Assembly (NCBI GenBank): GCA_038087015.1
Contig: JASBNA010000019.1
Span: 434,001-498,000, forward strand
From: Cerrena zonata
Lineage: Eukaryota; Basidiomycota; Agaricomycetes; Polyporales; Cerrenaceae
DNA length: 64,000 bases
Direction of reading: 5' to 3'
Positions 35,472 through 47,660 of the stretch are shown here, piece by piece. Both the position numbers and the translations under genes were made by a program. Numbering within the stretch: position 1 is the first letter of the stretch; every line of letters starts with the position of its first letter. The notes beneath the pieces are model-generated. The model did not search any database, was not told the DNA's origin, and saw only the letters and a list, made by a program, of their open reading frames with translations.

Positions 35472-36792
35472 TTATAATATCGATGCTTTCCTCGTGTTGC
35501 AGTCCGCGATGAAGGTCATGAGCAAGACACCTATCAACCCAAAGGTATATGGCCTTGGTCTGGGGTTGATCATGAACCTCCGTTCTTCTGTGGCGCTGTC
35601 CGAAGAGTCGAGGAACTTGAGATCAGCCATCTCAACATTACCCACAGGCAATTTTTTGAAGAATTCCGAGATCGAGGCTAGTTTCAGAAAACGGCGAGGC
35701 AAGGTAATCACAACCGGTCGGGTCTAGGTTATTCTCAGACGGGTTGATCCTGAACGGCCAAAAGGTGATAGAGAAGGAACCTGTTCGTGTTGGCGGCAGT
35801 TGCAAGTGCATAGCCTGTCTGTTCAAACGCCTGAGGAAAGTAAAGAGGGGAAAGAACATCATAGCATCTTCTGACACGTTATTCTTGTCGGTGAACACAA
35901 TATTGACTGTAGTGGAGGGCGGAGGGTAGAGCTTGGATAGCAGGTCCAGATGTAAACCAGCTGATGGTGATTGCCAAACGTGGGACTTGAGGACGAGGGT
36001 TTGAAGCCTTGGTAGATCTATTCTAGACACAGTCCTATCGTGCGCGGAAAGGTCGTCGAAATGTGCCAATTCCAAGTAGATAAGCTCGAGGTGTTCCAAG
36101 TGCGGCATATTAGCCAGATAGTTCAATAACGGAGAATAATCCAAGATCGCTCCACCCAGAGTCAAACGTCTCAGTGTCGAGCCCAAGAGACAGAAAGGCA
36201 CGTCGCAGAAGTCCCGCATACACACGATGTGCAGTTCGCGAATATCAGGGAACGTACATTCCTCGAGCTGGATCGCAAATGTGGGACATTCACTCACGAA
36301 GAGTGATCGCAGTGGTAATGAGCATGGAGGAATAGACGAGAGTGTGTTGGGGTACGTGAGGAACAGGCCGTCCAAATGTATTGATGAAACACGCTCCAGC
36401 ATATGGAGACAGTCTTTTAGGAGAGGCATTGAGATAGACGAGCCCTTGCGATAGTCGAGATGTAAATTAACCTCTTTTGCATGCGCAAGAGACAATTTCC
36501 CGATGTCAAAATTGCAGAGGTTGATTTTGTTCCAAAGTTGTGGAAGGTCGAAGGCGATTTCGCGCCAATGGTGACATACTTTGGTGATATTCATCCATTC
36601 AGTGTTGAAGGGTGAGTGGCAGAGGAGGAGGATTTCACAAAGGATTTCCACAGGGAGACGGTTGATGGGTTGCTGAGCATTCTTCGAACGATCAACGTCC
36701 AATGCCTGCGCGGCTTTCTTCGCGTTCTTTATCCGGGTCTTCCTCGCCATTCGATAACGCAGCATACCCCAAATCCCTCTAGCTAAATCCAT
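35472..36792 (-). pseudogene. F-box protein gene with frameshift, related to the gene at 19260
   Basis: From the ATG at 36792 the frame encodes an F-box (LPVEILCEILLLC ... ITKVCHHWREIAFDLPQLWNKI) and Leu-rich segments (FPDIRELHI, LRRLTLGGA, LEHLELIYL), then stops at 35638. The homologous continuation VITLPRRFLKLASISEFFKKLPVGN matches VITLPWGL...FFDELPMED in the intact relative. It lies in another frame from about 35725 down to 35472, with no intron signals between. The tail after DLKFLDSS departs from the relative. A one-base indel around 35716-35740 is the simplest explanation. It is either a pseudogene or a sequencing error. Confidence 0.65.
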
Positions 36793-37194
36793 GGCCCCTC
36801 GAACAGATCTTGACTTGACTTCGGAATTAGTTCGCCACACGTAAGAAACGAATATGCAGCGAACCTTGAGAAAGAAATGATATTATACCGCGTCTTCGAG
36901 GGAGGATGGAAGGGTAGCTCTGGCCTGAATTGTAGTAGAAAGGGGATTTATAGGCCTGGCAAGTGGCGTACATTAGCTTAGACACGTGCTAAGTTTGTCA
37001 TTGGCCTCGATTATAGCATAATGTCAATGGATTGATCTGTATATGCCTCGATACATGTCAAAGACGTAATTTCGTTCTCAAGAATGAAAGATTGTCCGAG
37101 CCGTTCCTTACGCCATTGACACTTGTGCGTGTCCGGAAGTCTGAATGAAATCTTTCATTGACCTCTTTTGTTAATCCAATTCGCAAGGGCGCCT
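36793..37194. other. Spacer between F-box relic and lectin gene
   Basis: This is the promoter side of the F-box relic and the 3' flank of the lectin gene, both on the minus strand. No coding signal is seen. Confidence 0.4.
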
Positions 37195-38786
37195 TCAGAG
37201 GAGCCCAAAATATGCTGCGTAGGCCCACGCGTCCTCCTTAGTAAGAAACATCAGTCAATTGGTCAATGATGCATTATACCAAAGTACTCACAGATATCGC
37301 ACCGTTCTGAGGCCTGCCAGGAGCGAATTTAACACCGTTGGTGATGAGTAATGGGGTTTTGGCAAGAAACATTACCTTTACTCACTTGAAAAATATCATA
37401 CGCGCGAAATCATCACGGCGAAGTGTCCAATTGCAAGCGTATGTGGCATTATTTTTGGTTCCGAACATTGTTCCACATAACAGAGTGAAACCCTAGAAGG
37501 AAAGGTTGAACAGAGAACCAATCAATGCTGCCTAGAAAACGTACATCAGCTTTGAATGTGGAGCAACGCCACTTGAAAACTTCCGCTCTAAACACTAACA
37601 AAAGTGTGAACGTAAGAAAACTACATCCTGCTGCTGAGAGTCCCGACTTACTTGTGCAGAGTTCATCGATATCGACACTCCTTTCCTTGGTTTTCCCCAA
37701 CCCGCTAGCTTGCCAGATGGATTTGAGTTCTTCCCTTGTTGGGATTAGGTATCTACACGGAATACAAAACCCTTCTGTCAGTAATAACGAGTGATTGTAG
37801 ATGTGGTTGACCTACACCCGGTCCGCCCGAAGGCTCCCGAAATCCATACGGATGATAGGGTTACTTTGCAAAATAGTACGGACACCTACACTAGTCTCGC
37901 TGAGACGCTTGAAAACCCAATGTTGGTGACCCGGGGATGCTCTACTGTCACTCCAGCTTCCATGCCATCCCTGGACGGGAGTTCCGCTACCACCTCTATA
38001 TTACTCATTGAAGTGAGATATCAATAGCGGAGGACCAAAGACGCGTACTTACCCATAAAGAAGATCCAAGAAAGCTATTGATCGTTGTGTGATTGAAGTC
38101 AGAAACAAAAGAAGTCCTGTAGCACCAAAGATAGTAATGGCTTACTGCCTGTTGCCTTGGATTGTATTCTGTTCCAGGGTGGCAGACAATAAATCAATAC
38201 TTCGCAGATAACGACGGAATTCAGAGATTCGCACTTCCACCATCCACTATTGGATTCTTCTTGACCTATGTTCCACTTCTGATTGTCTTGGCTATTCTTG
38301 TGGAAGCCAACGAGGGAAGCCCCGTTTCTTGACGAAGCTATACGAGTCATGAGTTGCAATACGATAACCACCAAATCGATGACGTACATTGAGAAAGGTC
38401 CATATAGGAACCAGTAGAAAGGTTACGAATAGTGTAAATATCAGCTTCATCAGTTATAGGTTCGACGAGCCACATGTGATCATAGCAATTGTTGTTGGTA
38501 TCGTAAACGATGATGGGGGTATCTGTGTGCCAATGACATATTACAGTGACAGCTATCGAGCGAACTGAAACGGGCAGACGTACTATCCGCACATGAACCT
38601 GTAATGAACGTGGTAAATGCTCAGATCGCAGTTTGCGTGTTCAGACTACATACCTTTATTTCCAAGGGCCATCCGGACGTTAGGAACGTGAGCGTGGACG
38701 ATATGATCTAAGTGTTCTAGGTCAATGCAGATAAGGAGAGATAAAATTGCAACATGCGTACATATTCCACGTCCGGCAAAAGACAT
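37195..38786 (-). CDS. MOA-type chimerolectin: ricin-B beta-trefoil plus papain-like C-terminal domain
   Basis: About ten small exons, from MSFAGRGIYHIV (ATG at 38786) to AYAAYFGLL (stop at 37195), splice to about 290 residues; Marasmius oreades agglutinin (MOA) has 293. The N-terminal half has ricin-B repeats: IYTIRNLSTGSYMDLSQ, GASLVGFHKNSQDNQKW and GGGSGTPVQGWHGSW...GHQHWVF. The Q-x-W-like positions are partly retained (NQKW, HQHW). The second half has YLIPTREELKSIW, FKADGFTLLCGTMFG, CNWTLRRDDF and FFKPQNG. These align by pattern with the MOA-family catalytic domain, a calcium-dependent cysteine protease in MOA. MOA-type lectins bind alpha-galactosyl glycans and act against nematodes. One splice donor (near 38210) is uncertain. 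Active-site residues were not mapped. Confidence 0.78.
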
Positions 38787-39777
38787 TATTGAGAAGTTAC
38801 AAGCGTGAATTTGTGGGTCAACAACGAGAGTTGAGACTGTAGTCAAACCTACCCCGAACTTGTCTTTATAATGAGCAAAATTTGAACACTTACGTACATG
38901 CCTCCGATTCTGACTGACAGTTGCCCCTTGTGAAGGTAATCCTCGGACCAAGCCTATTCAGCATTTCCTCTCTAAGCCCACGGGCTTGCTTCAGCCAATC
39001 AGGTTTTTAGGCTGCTTTAAGGGTAGTATCTGGCAATAGTCAATCTTCCCAGTCTTGTTACATCGAAGAAGTTACTGAGCAAGAGCCTCGAGACGGTGAT
39101 ATCACTGCCATACTTCGACTAGAAAGAGTCAAACAAAACATATCTGTGAAGCCTACAGATATATACACGCTTTATGATGTAAGTACGCACCATCTTGTCA
39201 CGCTTATAATGGGTACCGAAGTACCAAAAACCCAAAAAGCTCACACATTTCCGATAGAGCGGGGAAGTGACCAACGTTATATCCCAATTTGTGCTCATCA
39301 ATCCGGAAGAGGAGCCTGCAGGAACCGATTCGGGAATAATCATCTCTAGTTCAGGATCGTTGCCATGATGCGAAGAAGAGAGTCAACCAATCGGGCGACA
39401 TCTAGTTTACAATTCCATATCGTTGTTAGTCGATATCAGTCATTGACACGAAGCGGTTGAGAAAGAGAACAGGGCCAAAAAGATCGAAAGGAAACCATGA
39501 GTGGATTGGCGACAGGCATGTGAGCTCTGGAAGGTCTGCACATCAAAGGAGTTTGTCGATGGGATGCATGAGAGGATGGTGTAGAAGGTTAGTGGTGTAG
39601 ATCGATGCGGGGAAGCTCGCACCAGCTATCAAGTTATGAAAGATGACGTCAGATTCTTGAGTACATGAAGTGAGGAAACGAAATGTCGATACTAGTTCCA
39701 AACGTATAGTTATTGTATTATTTAAATCCATCTCCACAAGTGGTATTCGATTCCAATTCATTCTATTCAAGATCAAT
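38787..39777. other. Intergenic, upstream of the lectin gene
   Basis: Promoter side of the lectin gene and 3' flank of ABP1. Short frames at 39119-39349 on both strands and 39440-39797 on the minus strand have no domain. Confidence 0.4.
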
Positions 39778-42389
39778 TCACTCTTCCAAGGCCACATAGG
39801 CAGCTACGAGACGTACGTCAGTATGAGCTAGAACTGAATCTCAATAAAGCGTACCTGGAAACAACCCAACATTGCCATGCTTATCCTTACCCTGCCACCA
39901 TTCGTCAGAGGCAGCCTCGATATCAGTGATACGATCTCCTTCTCTGAATGAGAGCTCGTTATCTTCAGCAGCATCGTAGCTACAGGAGCATGTCATCAGA
40001 TGTCGGTTCAAGGCGGGGTTTTCGTTTTTAAAAAACTTACTCGTATTGAGCGATAGCAGTATAGGTACCTTGCTCGGGTTCAGGCTCAGGCGCAGGGGCA
40101 GCAACAGGTGCGGGAGGGGCAGGAGGAGCAGGAGGCTTCAATCGATACTATATTCAATTTCGACCCAACAGTGGTAAAATGATTGGACTTACAGGAGGTG
40201 GGGGCGGTGGAGGCGATGGTGGAGGAGGCGGTGCGGCCTCCTCCTCCGCCTCGATGATTTCAACGTAGTTTGCTGTCAAGAATATTGAGTCAAGATACGA
40301 AATATGACAGTAATATTTGAATTGGACATACCAGGGAATAGACCGCTCTTCGTACCATTGGCACCGACACCAGACCACCAACCCTCATCGATCTGTTCAA
40401 TTTGCTCAATGATTTCACCTTCGACGAGTTCCATTTCATTATCTTCTTGAGCCTGAGATAAACATACTCTCAATCACTTGGACAACCAACTCGAAGGAAA
40501 AGAAAAGTATACCTCATATTCGTATTGTACGACGGCACGAACACCGCCGGCTCCGTGGTGGACTTCTGGCTCCGGTTCGGGTTCAGGTTCGGGAACTACA
40601 GCATGGACAACCGGTGCAGGCGGTGGCGGCGGAGGAGGGGGAGGAGGCTGAAAGAGAGATGTCAATGAGTCATGGGTAAATCCTTATATTGGAGAGAGAT
40701 CCTTACGGGAGGAGGTACGAATGCAGCAGGAGCCTCTGCCGCAGGCGGAGGTGGCGGCGGAGGTGGAGGTGGAGGCGGAGGCGGAGGAGCTGCTACAGGC
40801 GCAGGTTCAGGTTCAGGAGCAGCGACTGGGACTGGCGGCCGAGGCGGGGCAGGTGGGGGAGGTGGCTATTTACGCATAATAAATCTACTTGTTAAATACA
40901 AATAGTCACGAAATAGACTCACTGGTGTCCAAACCGGTTCTTCTTCCTCTTCCTCCTCATACTGAGCGGGAGCCGAAACAGGTGGACGAGGAGGTGCAGG
41001 TGGAGGAGGTACGGCAGCAGCAGCACCAACCCCAGCACCGAATGATCGTGCGGGCGTGATTGAAGCAGCAGGTGTTGTGAAAGATGCCGCTTTGCTGTTA
41101 GCTTCTTCCTCTTGAGCTTGTTTCTTAGCTAAGGCTTGTCGTTCACTCCATGTTAATTTCTTTCCCGCTGATATTTGATAGTGTGAGTATAGAAGTATGT
41201 GGGAATAATAAGCAGCTGTATGCACCTGTAGGTCCGGGTTTAGACTGAGAGGTGTCTGCCTGAGATTGTGCTTCCCTGGCTGCAAACGGATTCACCAACT
41301 TCTTCGGTTGCAGCTTGATAGGAGTGTATGCTGTTCCTACGGGTCCGATTCGATCGTCTTCGTCTGGTTTTGTAGAGACAGCCGAGGATACGACAGGTGC
41401 AGGTGCGCTAGGAACAGGACGAGCAGCTGCCTGAACATACCACGCATCAACAATCACGTATGACATAAATCCATTTTATGGGCTCACCGTTACTGGAGGA
41501 CGAGCAGCCTGCGGCGGACGACTGCTGGCGGGAGGAGGGGGTGGTGGGACTGCGGCTACTGCGGGGGGTTCATCACCCCATGCATCAGCGGGAGCAGCCG
41601 TCCTCCCAGCGAGAGGATGTTTACCAAAACCTGAGGTAGATGGTGCGCCGAATGCTGGTCTTGGTGCACTGGGGACAGATGGTTTGGGAGCAGTGGGAGC
41701 AGCTTCTGCTCGTAGAGCAGCAATGTCCACCTTTCCGACTGGTTTGTAGCTGGTACCGAGAGGAGCAATTGGTTCGAACCTGCGAGGCGCATCTTTCTGG
41801 AAGGAGTACTTTGCACCAGATGCTGCCTCGACTCGTGACATGATCAGTGAAGCAGCGACGTCGGACTGGTGAGAGGGTGAGCAAAGCGAACTGAGTAACA
41901 GGTCGATCCATGTCTTACCTCGTTTCGTGCATTGATGACAACATGCGTACCGCGAAGGAAATTGGCAACAGCAGAGGAGTGCGTATGGAAAAGACCTTTC
42001 CTTGCCTCTGGTACACCATCGCCGCACCAGTTGATTTGGACGAATTTTGGGAGAGAGCTCTGCAGAGATGCATTTAAATCGATGATGTATGCATATCTTA
42101 ACAATGCGCATGCTTACATTGGGATCTTTTACGCGGACGAAGGCATATTGCATCCTGTTCATTTCAGGATCAATATATACATAGGCTGAGGACTTCATAG
42201 TACGACAGACCTTCCATCCGAGAATTCTTCTTCAAGCTCCTCTAATCCACCACCTCCCGTCGCTTGTACCTTGAGGTCATTGCTTCCTTTCTCGTAACTG
42301 AACAAAGCCCAGTCGACTCCCCTTGCGTTTAAGACATCCTGATATGCTTGTGTGAGATCGTGACCGCTAAGATTAACTTGGAGCGACAT
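39778..42389 (-). CDS. ABP1: Actin-binding protein 1 (ADF-H domain, two SH3 domains)
   Basis: From the ATG at 42389: an ADF-homology domain across several exons (MSLQVNLSGHDLTQAYQDVL, DWALFSYEKGSNDLKV, INWCGDGVPEARKGLF, HVVINARNEVD), then RRFEPIAPLGTSYKPVG. Long Pro/Ala/Glu-rich linkers follow (40200-41000 is dominated by polyproline). The first SH3 has AVVQYEYEAQEDNEMELVEGE and EGWWSGVGANGTKSGLFPGNYVE; I list only these ends. The second has AQYDYDAAEDNELSF and DEWWQGKDKHGNVGLFPAAYV, ending ALEE after a last intron. Abp1 links cortical actin to endocytosis: ADF-H binds filaments and SH3 domains recruit kinases and other endocytic factors. Domain order matches yeast Abp1, except for two SH3 domains where yeast has one. 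Confidence 0.92.
40195..41060 (-). repeat. Polyproline-coding low-complexity tracts in ABP1
   Basis: GGA/GGC/GGT-rich plus-strand tracts encode runs of Pro on the minus strand (about 40195-40250, 40615-40650, 40735-40865 and 40975-41030). The antisense frame of polyglycine at 40672-40905 is an artefact of this composition. Confidence 0.75.
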
Positions 42390-43438
42390 TGAAGCCGCTT
42401 TATGGGATGTAGATGGTGGTCAACCTGAATGTGTGGATTTAGGGCACCGCCCTGCAGTAGATATTGCGTATAATATTGATTACGTCATCACATACTAACA
42501 CTGCGGCGTAGCGTCTAGAGAACGCAACCGTGACCAGACTTGGCCGCAATACCGTGTTTTTTTGTTGCAACATCCTTGGTATTTCTGGGCGAAATGAACT
42601 GTATTTGGTGGACCTATCACTAGTGATCGTCGAGATAGGAATAAACATAGGAATACTGTTGTATTGTGCTCCCCAGAGCTCAGCTGGTTCCGGAGGGGAT
42701 TGAAATTGGGTTAAAACTACTAATTACCATCTGCAGAAACTAGTACGGCCATGAAAGAGTTATGTTCTGTTTCCGCCGTCTCTTTACAGCTCGACTGCTT
42801 GAGGAACCTCCTGAAGGAACTTAAAGGCTTCCCGGCAAAGTTAATCCACTTCTTCTTCGGAATCCCGCAGATGAAATGCTTCACGGTCACGATATCGATG
42901 CAGAACTGCGTCATGCATCGTGTTCAAATTGTACATCGAACAACCCCATTTTGAATGCGCCCATTCCGAATATATGATCATTACTTATCCCAACCAGGAT
43001 ACTTATCACATTCGAGCGACGGTGTGCCCTACGATCTTTATTTTGAAGGAGAGTAACTCATTCCAGACCGTTGCATCATATTACGATTACAACAAACAAC
43101 CCATTATCTATTGATACAGAAATTAGCGAACCCAACGAAGAACAAAAGAAAGGAAAGCGAAGAGGTATTTATGAGTCTATGTAAGATTGCGTAAATATAA
43201 GGTACAAATGTCCAATGATCAATGTGAGAGAGGTATGAGACTGGTTGTGCATGAGAACCGAGAGAGCAGACAGGAGTGTACGAAAGCATAAGAACCTTAA
43301 GGATGATGAGATGACGACCTAACCTAATGAACGTTAGCCAAAGCAGAAAATCGGTGTTCAAGGCGGAAAGCGAGGGACCAGAGCATTTGGTCCTGAATAT
43401 TTAAACGGGGGAGTGACAAGAGATGCGAATGCCAGTAG
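42390..43438. other. Intergenic
   Basis: ABP1 promoter side and 3' flank of ETT1. Frames of 64-85 codons exist on both strands but none has splice or domain support. Confidence 0.4.
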
Positions 43439-45656
43439 TTAGCTCGTGTCCATCATGACAGTGTCTGACGGTGAACATAACGTGTCTAGCCCCGGAGGAC
43501 CTAAACCGAGCATCTGAAGTTCGAGAGCCATCTCTTGACCACCCTCAACTTGGGCACGGGCGTATAACTCCTCTCGCTTGTTCTCGTCGACGGTTAGATT
43601 AGCTAATGTGACGAGTGCCTCGGCAAGCTATAACAACATATGAATAAACAATGAGTTTCCAACCCAAAGAAAGTGATGAATGTCATGATAACTTACAAGA
43701 GGAGAAACGTCCTCCGCATCCTCCTCCATAGCCGTTGTCGCGCTGCCCTTCGCCCGTTCAAAAAACGTTATAGCGTGCGTCAAGGCCTCCCGAGCATCAT
43801 CAGCATCCTCGCCACGTAGGACACCCGTCTCCCCTCTCTCCAATGCATCCTCAAACTCTTCCGCTCTGGCGGACCCAACAATCAACCAACATCTTCCTCT
43901 CGCCCTAGTAACAGGCCCACGCCAAATGTCTATGTCTGCTTCCATTTTCATCTGATTAAAAACGGAATCGGCCCATTTGGCCCAGTGTTCACGGTTAGAC
44001 GGAGAGGTTAGACGTTCAGCTACACCCAAGGACGTCTGAAGCGATCGTGAATAGCTCTTTAGGACGTGAGAAAGAAGGCGGGAAGGAGGGTATACGGGAA
44101 TGATGGGTATTGCCGTGCTGCGGAAGGAAATATGAAGTCGCAGTCGATGAACCGGAAGAGGAAGTTGAGAGTTCGGGAGACAAAAGTGGTGGAGGTGATC
44201 TTTCGAAAGGACTAGTAGAGAATGCCTGCAGCATGTGGTGGGTGGGGAGTATACGAATGGTGAGGGTGAGGCATATGAAAAATCCCTCGGGAAAACTGGT
44301 CGGTGGCTAAGACCAAGATATCATGGGCCGTCGCAGAATACATCGACATACGTCTTGTCACTGGCGGACGGCTGACAGCAATTGTGTAGAACGGTGAATC
44401 CTTTGGCCATGTAGGCTTCTACTAGGAAAAGGGTCCAGGTGTACTCATGTGTGACCAGGAACTTGGAAAGGCTTTTGCTGGAACACCAGCACCTGCACGA
44501 GCTTCGGCTTCCGCTCTTGCTCGCTGGATACTGTTTACCTTTTCATCCGCTAGAGAAACGAGCGTCCGTCCCCATGAGATAGCCATCCGCCAATCTTCGT
44601 TAGTTTCGTTGGAGCCACGTCCATCAATGAAACAAGGTAAACTTTCTCCAGTTTCAAAAACATCCAACGCAGCTAACCAATACGTCACGGCAGAAGAAGG
44701 TTCACCGGGAAGTACCAGTGACGGGTCTTGCGCTACAATGTTTCCCATATAGAATAATGCAATTCCGAAGATGGCATGGAGCGCAGTTGGAAGATCCTCA
44801 GACCTGTTTGACAAGACATGAACTTCGCTTGTACGTTAGTGTATAACAAGCGAAGCGGAGCATACCTCGAGGCTGGGCGCTTCGATTTCATTATATTAGT
44901 TCGTAATGCAGCTTCAAATGTCTCATTCCCCCAGTCACGATGTAGACGTTCCTCGGTAGGCGTGACAACTTGAACAGGCGAGTAGTTCGATTGCTGGTTT
45001 CGCCGACCGGTGAAGATTATTGAGGGGTCAGAATGTTTAGTGAGTATCCGAGTACATTCCCGAATGACTGCTCGTAGGAAAGGTAAAGCTTCCAGACTTT
45101 CATCTGGAGGAGGATTCTGTTGGTCACAACAGCTGGCTTTCATAGTCTATGAACACTTACTTTCACATAGGTCAGTCGCTTTCGCGAATAATGCTTTAAG
45201 ATTATCCCAGTCCTCTAAGTCAGAGGTTGAGGGATTTGGCCGTCCAGAGCTAGAAGTCGATGTTGTTCTTGCGGTGAGTCTGGTGCTGTCCCCCATGCTA
45301 CCTACACTGAAAGGCTTCAAGGCGTTTGGTGCATGACAAAGTTCAGGAGACAGGGCTCGAGAGGCACTACCAGAATGGCAAGAATAGTCGCTAAATCCAC
45401 CTGAAACCCTCCTACGCTTCGAACTAGACGACGAGGAGCTCCTGGCGTCGTCCAAGTCGTCGTCGTAGCAAACCTCTGTGAGGGTCGTGGTATCACATCG
45501 ATTGTCGTCTTCGTCAGTGAGATTTGGACTGTCATCGTGGGTATTTCTAGCCAATTTTGTAGAGTCGGCAGGAAGCCGGCGTCCTTTCCACAGACCCCGC
45601 GGCCGTTTTTGTGCCGAAGGAGGAGGTGTATTAAGCATTCGGTGTGGGATGGACAT
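43439..45656 (-). CDS. ETT1: Enhancer of translation termination 1 (Ett1/Nro1 family)
   Basis: The chosen ATG at 45656 gives MSIPHRMLNTPPPSAQKRPRG, a Ser/Asp-rich nuclear-type head and the first TPR-like helices (LEDWDNLKALFAKATDLCES, shown by key residues). Next exons have LPFLRAVIRECTRIL, RDWGNETFEAALRTNIM, FGIALFYMGNIVAQDPSL, YWLAALDVFETGE and DWRMAISWGRTLVSLAD. The C-terminal exons have REHWAKWADSVFNQM, ARGRCWLIVGSA, AREALTHAITFFERAKG and ALVTLANLTVDENKREELYARA. Together these match the fungal Ett1/Nro1 family. Yeast Ett1 affects stop-codon readthrough and fission-yeast Nro1 binds Ofd1 in oxygen sensing. An upstream ATG (45860) is in frame but its extension looks non-conserved. Confidence 0.75.
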
Positions 45657-46801
45657 CACGGCGAGCATGCTCGTCGCGGTGGAAGAGGGGGAGGTAACAC
45701 AAAATGAACTCGCAGGCGGAAGAAGGAGGATTGGTTTTATTTCCCTGGAGAGCATTCTGTCCATAACTCTTGAGTTCTCGGCTGCCATCAAGCCGACCAC
45801 GATCCATCCGCATCCAGACCATCGAGCCAGTCCAGACGGGGCTGACTGTTTCCGCAACACAGATCACACAACGCCCTACAATCCCTCGCTTCCCCGGGTA
45901 TTGCCAGTTCTTATTACACCCTTTCCCCTCACCAGAAGAGAGCCAATTGGATGCTTGCTCGAAGACCTACTAAGCGGCTCACAGAAATGAAGGTTGGTTG
46001 CTTCCGATGCCCTAGCAAGAATACTTTTGACGTGCTATCAGTGACACATCATCGCCCGAAGAGCTGTGAAGCACGTCCATCGTATTCTCTCATGCTATCC
46101 TGAGCTCCTCATCGGGTACCTCGTACACAGGAGTCCAGCCTCAGCGACTTGTAGTGACTTGCCCTCTTTTGCGCTTCCCCGCAAAGATAGCAAGATCTTT
46201 GCACATGATTTTCTCAAGTCTGGGGCATACGATCGAGACCTGATCTAGCCCAAGTGTTGGCCAATCACCGACCAGAGATATCAGCGGACATTTGATCGAG
46301 ATTTCCCGTCGCTTATGGGTTCTTGTTTGCCGCCTTTGCATGTTATCGCGTGGTTTTCTCAAGATATTTTGAATCTTTCAAGTTTGCGACGACAACATCA
46401 AGTCAACGTAATGCTCAAGCTCCTACATCTGATGTCAACACCATCCCTTCAAAAACGTATAATCTGTTCTTGGTCTATACTTGTCGCCGACTCGAAAACG
46501 ACCCATTCTCGCGGTTGTCATACGCTCCCCCTCACTCATCGCCGCTTTCTCACACAACATACGAAATAAAGGGTTTGAACCCTTCTTGTGTCGACACTAT
46601 CGAGGGGATCAACGCCAACATTTTATGTAACAGCCGTGCGACATGCAATTAACTCGCGCCACAAGGTTTCGCCACCGTCGAGCCATATAATTACCGGTGC
46701 TCAGAAAACAACGCCGTCATTTGTTCTTCTGTCGAAGGACGCGTGTTCTGTCGGACTTTACTAGCTGTACTACGGTCTGACCGGAAATCAACATTAACAT
46801 C
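45657..46801. other. Divergent intergenic region
   Basis: Promoter of ETT1 and upstream region of a small plus-strand gene. TATATAAT occurs near 46684, 110 bp before that gene's ATG. The 45478-45990 plus-strand frame is antisense to ETT1. Confidence 0.4.
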
Positions 46802-47407
46802 ATGATGTCTGCACGTTCGAAAGAACATTCTGGAATTGGCGAGTACCGTTTTATAGACCTTCCATCTCAGGTCGCTCCCGCGAATGGTACGATGCCCTTA
46901 ACGTTTATATGGTAGAAGTGATGATTTCAAATAATTTCAACTTATGTACACACTACTCAAGGAATGCTCCGAAAAGCTTACGGGAAAAACTCGACCATTT
47001 GTCTTTGCGGCGGTTTGTTCGGAACCCTACTGGATAACTCCGTACGTCTATCTCAGTGTTTTCAGGGTACGTATACTTCAGTTGAATGCTTCTTAATCCC
47101 GCTCAGGGTACATTACTCTCAGTCTACCCTATTCTGAACTGCACGCGACCTATACATATCAAATTCACCAATGTATCCTGATTCATCATGGGGCCAATAC
47201 TCGCTACGACAATCACGGGTGTACATCTCAGTGTACCATCTGTTTTCATGCATTACGTCCAGACTAGCTCAACCTAAATTGCATGACAGGGCTTTCACCG
47301 ATCCTTATCTCAAGGATCAAATTACATGGACAGGATCCAAGAATGGCTATACTGTCTACCTTTTCCGTGGATCCTTCAATTTGGCTTCGAGGGTTATTTA
47401 CGTCTGA
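46802..47407 (+). CDS. Small multi-exon protein of unknown function
   Basis: Four introns (starting near 46886, 47070, 47210 and ending near 46961, 47106, 47289) can be removed to leave one frame of about 140 residues. It starts MMSARSKEHSGIGEYRFID, passes through CLCGGLFGTLLDNS and the His/Tyr-rich HATYTYQIHQCILIHHG, and ends YTVYLFRGSFNLASRVIYV. Frame maintenance across several GT-AG junctions supports a real gene or a recent relic. I see no signal peptide and no known domain. Exon ends are approximate; the junction at 47041-47070 could also be read through in frame. Confidence 0.4.
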
Positions 47408-47660
47408 GAGACTTTGCGTGGAGATCACCGTCATGATAGGCAAGTCATCGCTGTTGTTTCTTAGGTGTCGCATTCGTCTCCGTCGGTCAGGAATATACTC
47501 CAAGGTATCCGCTCCAAAACTTTACCTACCGAGGGATTAACTAGCAGAAGCAATCCAAAATGTAATGTATATGGTACAAAGAACAATAGCACAGTGAATA
47601 CAGCTGTACGTCAATATAAGAAAACGAAGAAAAAAAGCAGGCCGACAGCAAGAATGTTGC

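Noticed and set aside
40672..40905. Polyglycine open frame on the plus strand
   Set aside because: It is the antisense of ABP1 polyproline codons.
45478..45990. 170-codon plus-strand frame
   Set aside because: It is antisense to the first ETT1 exon and lacks domain or splice support.
46568..46585. GGGTTTGAACCC as a tRNA B-box
   Set aside because: No A-box, acceptor stem or anticodon arm can be built around it on either strand.
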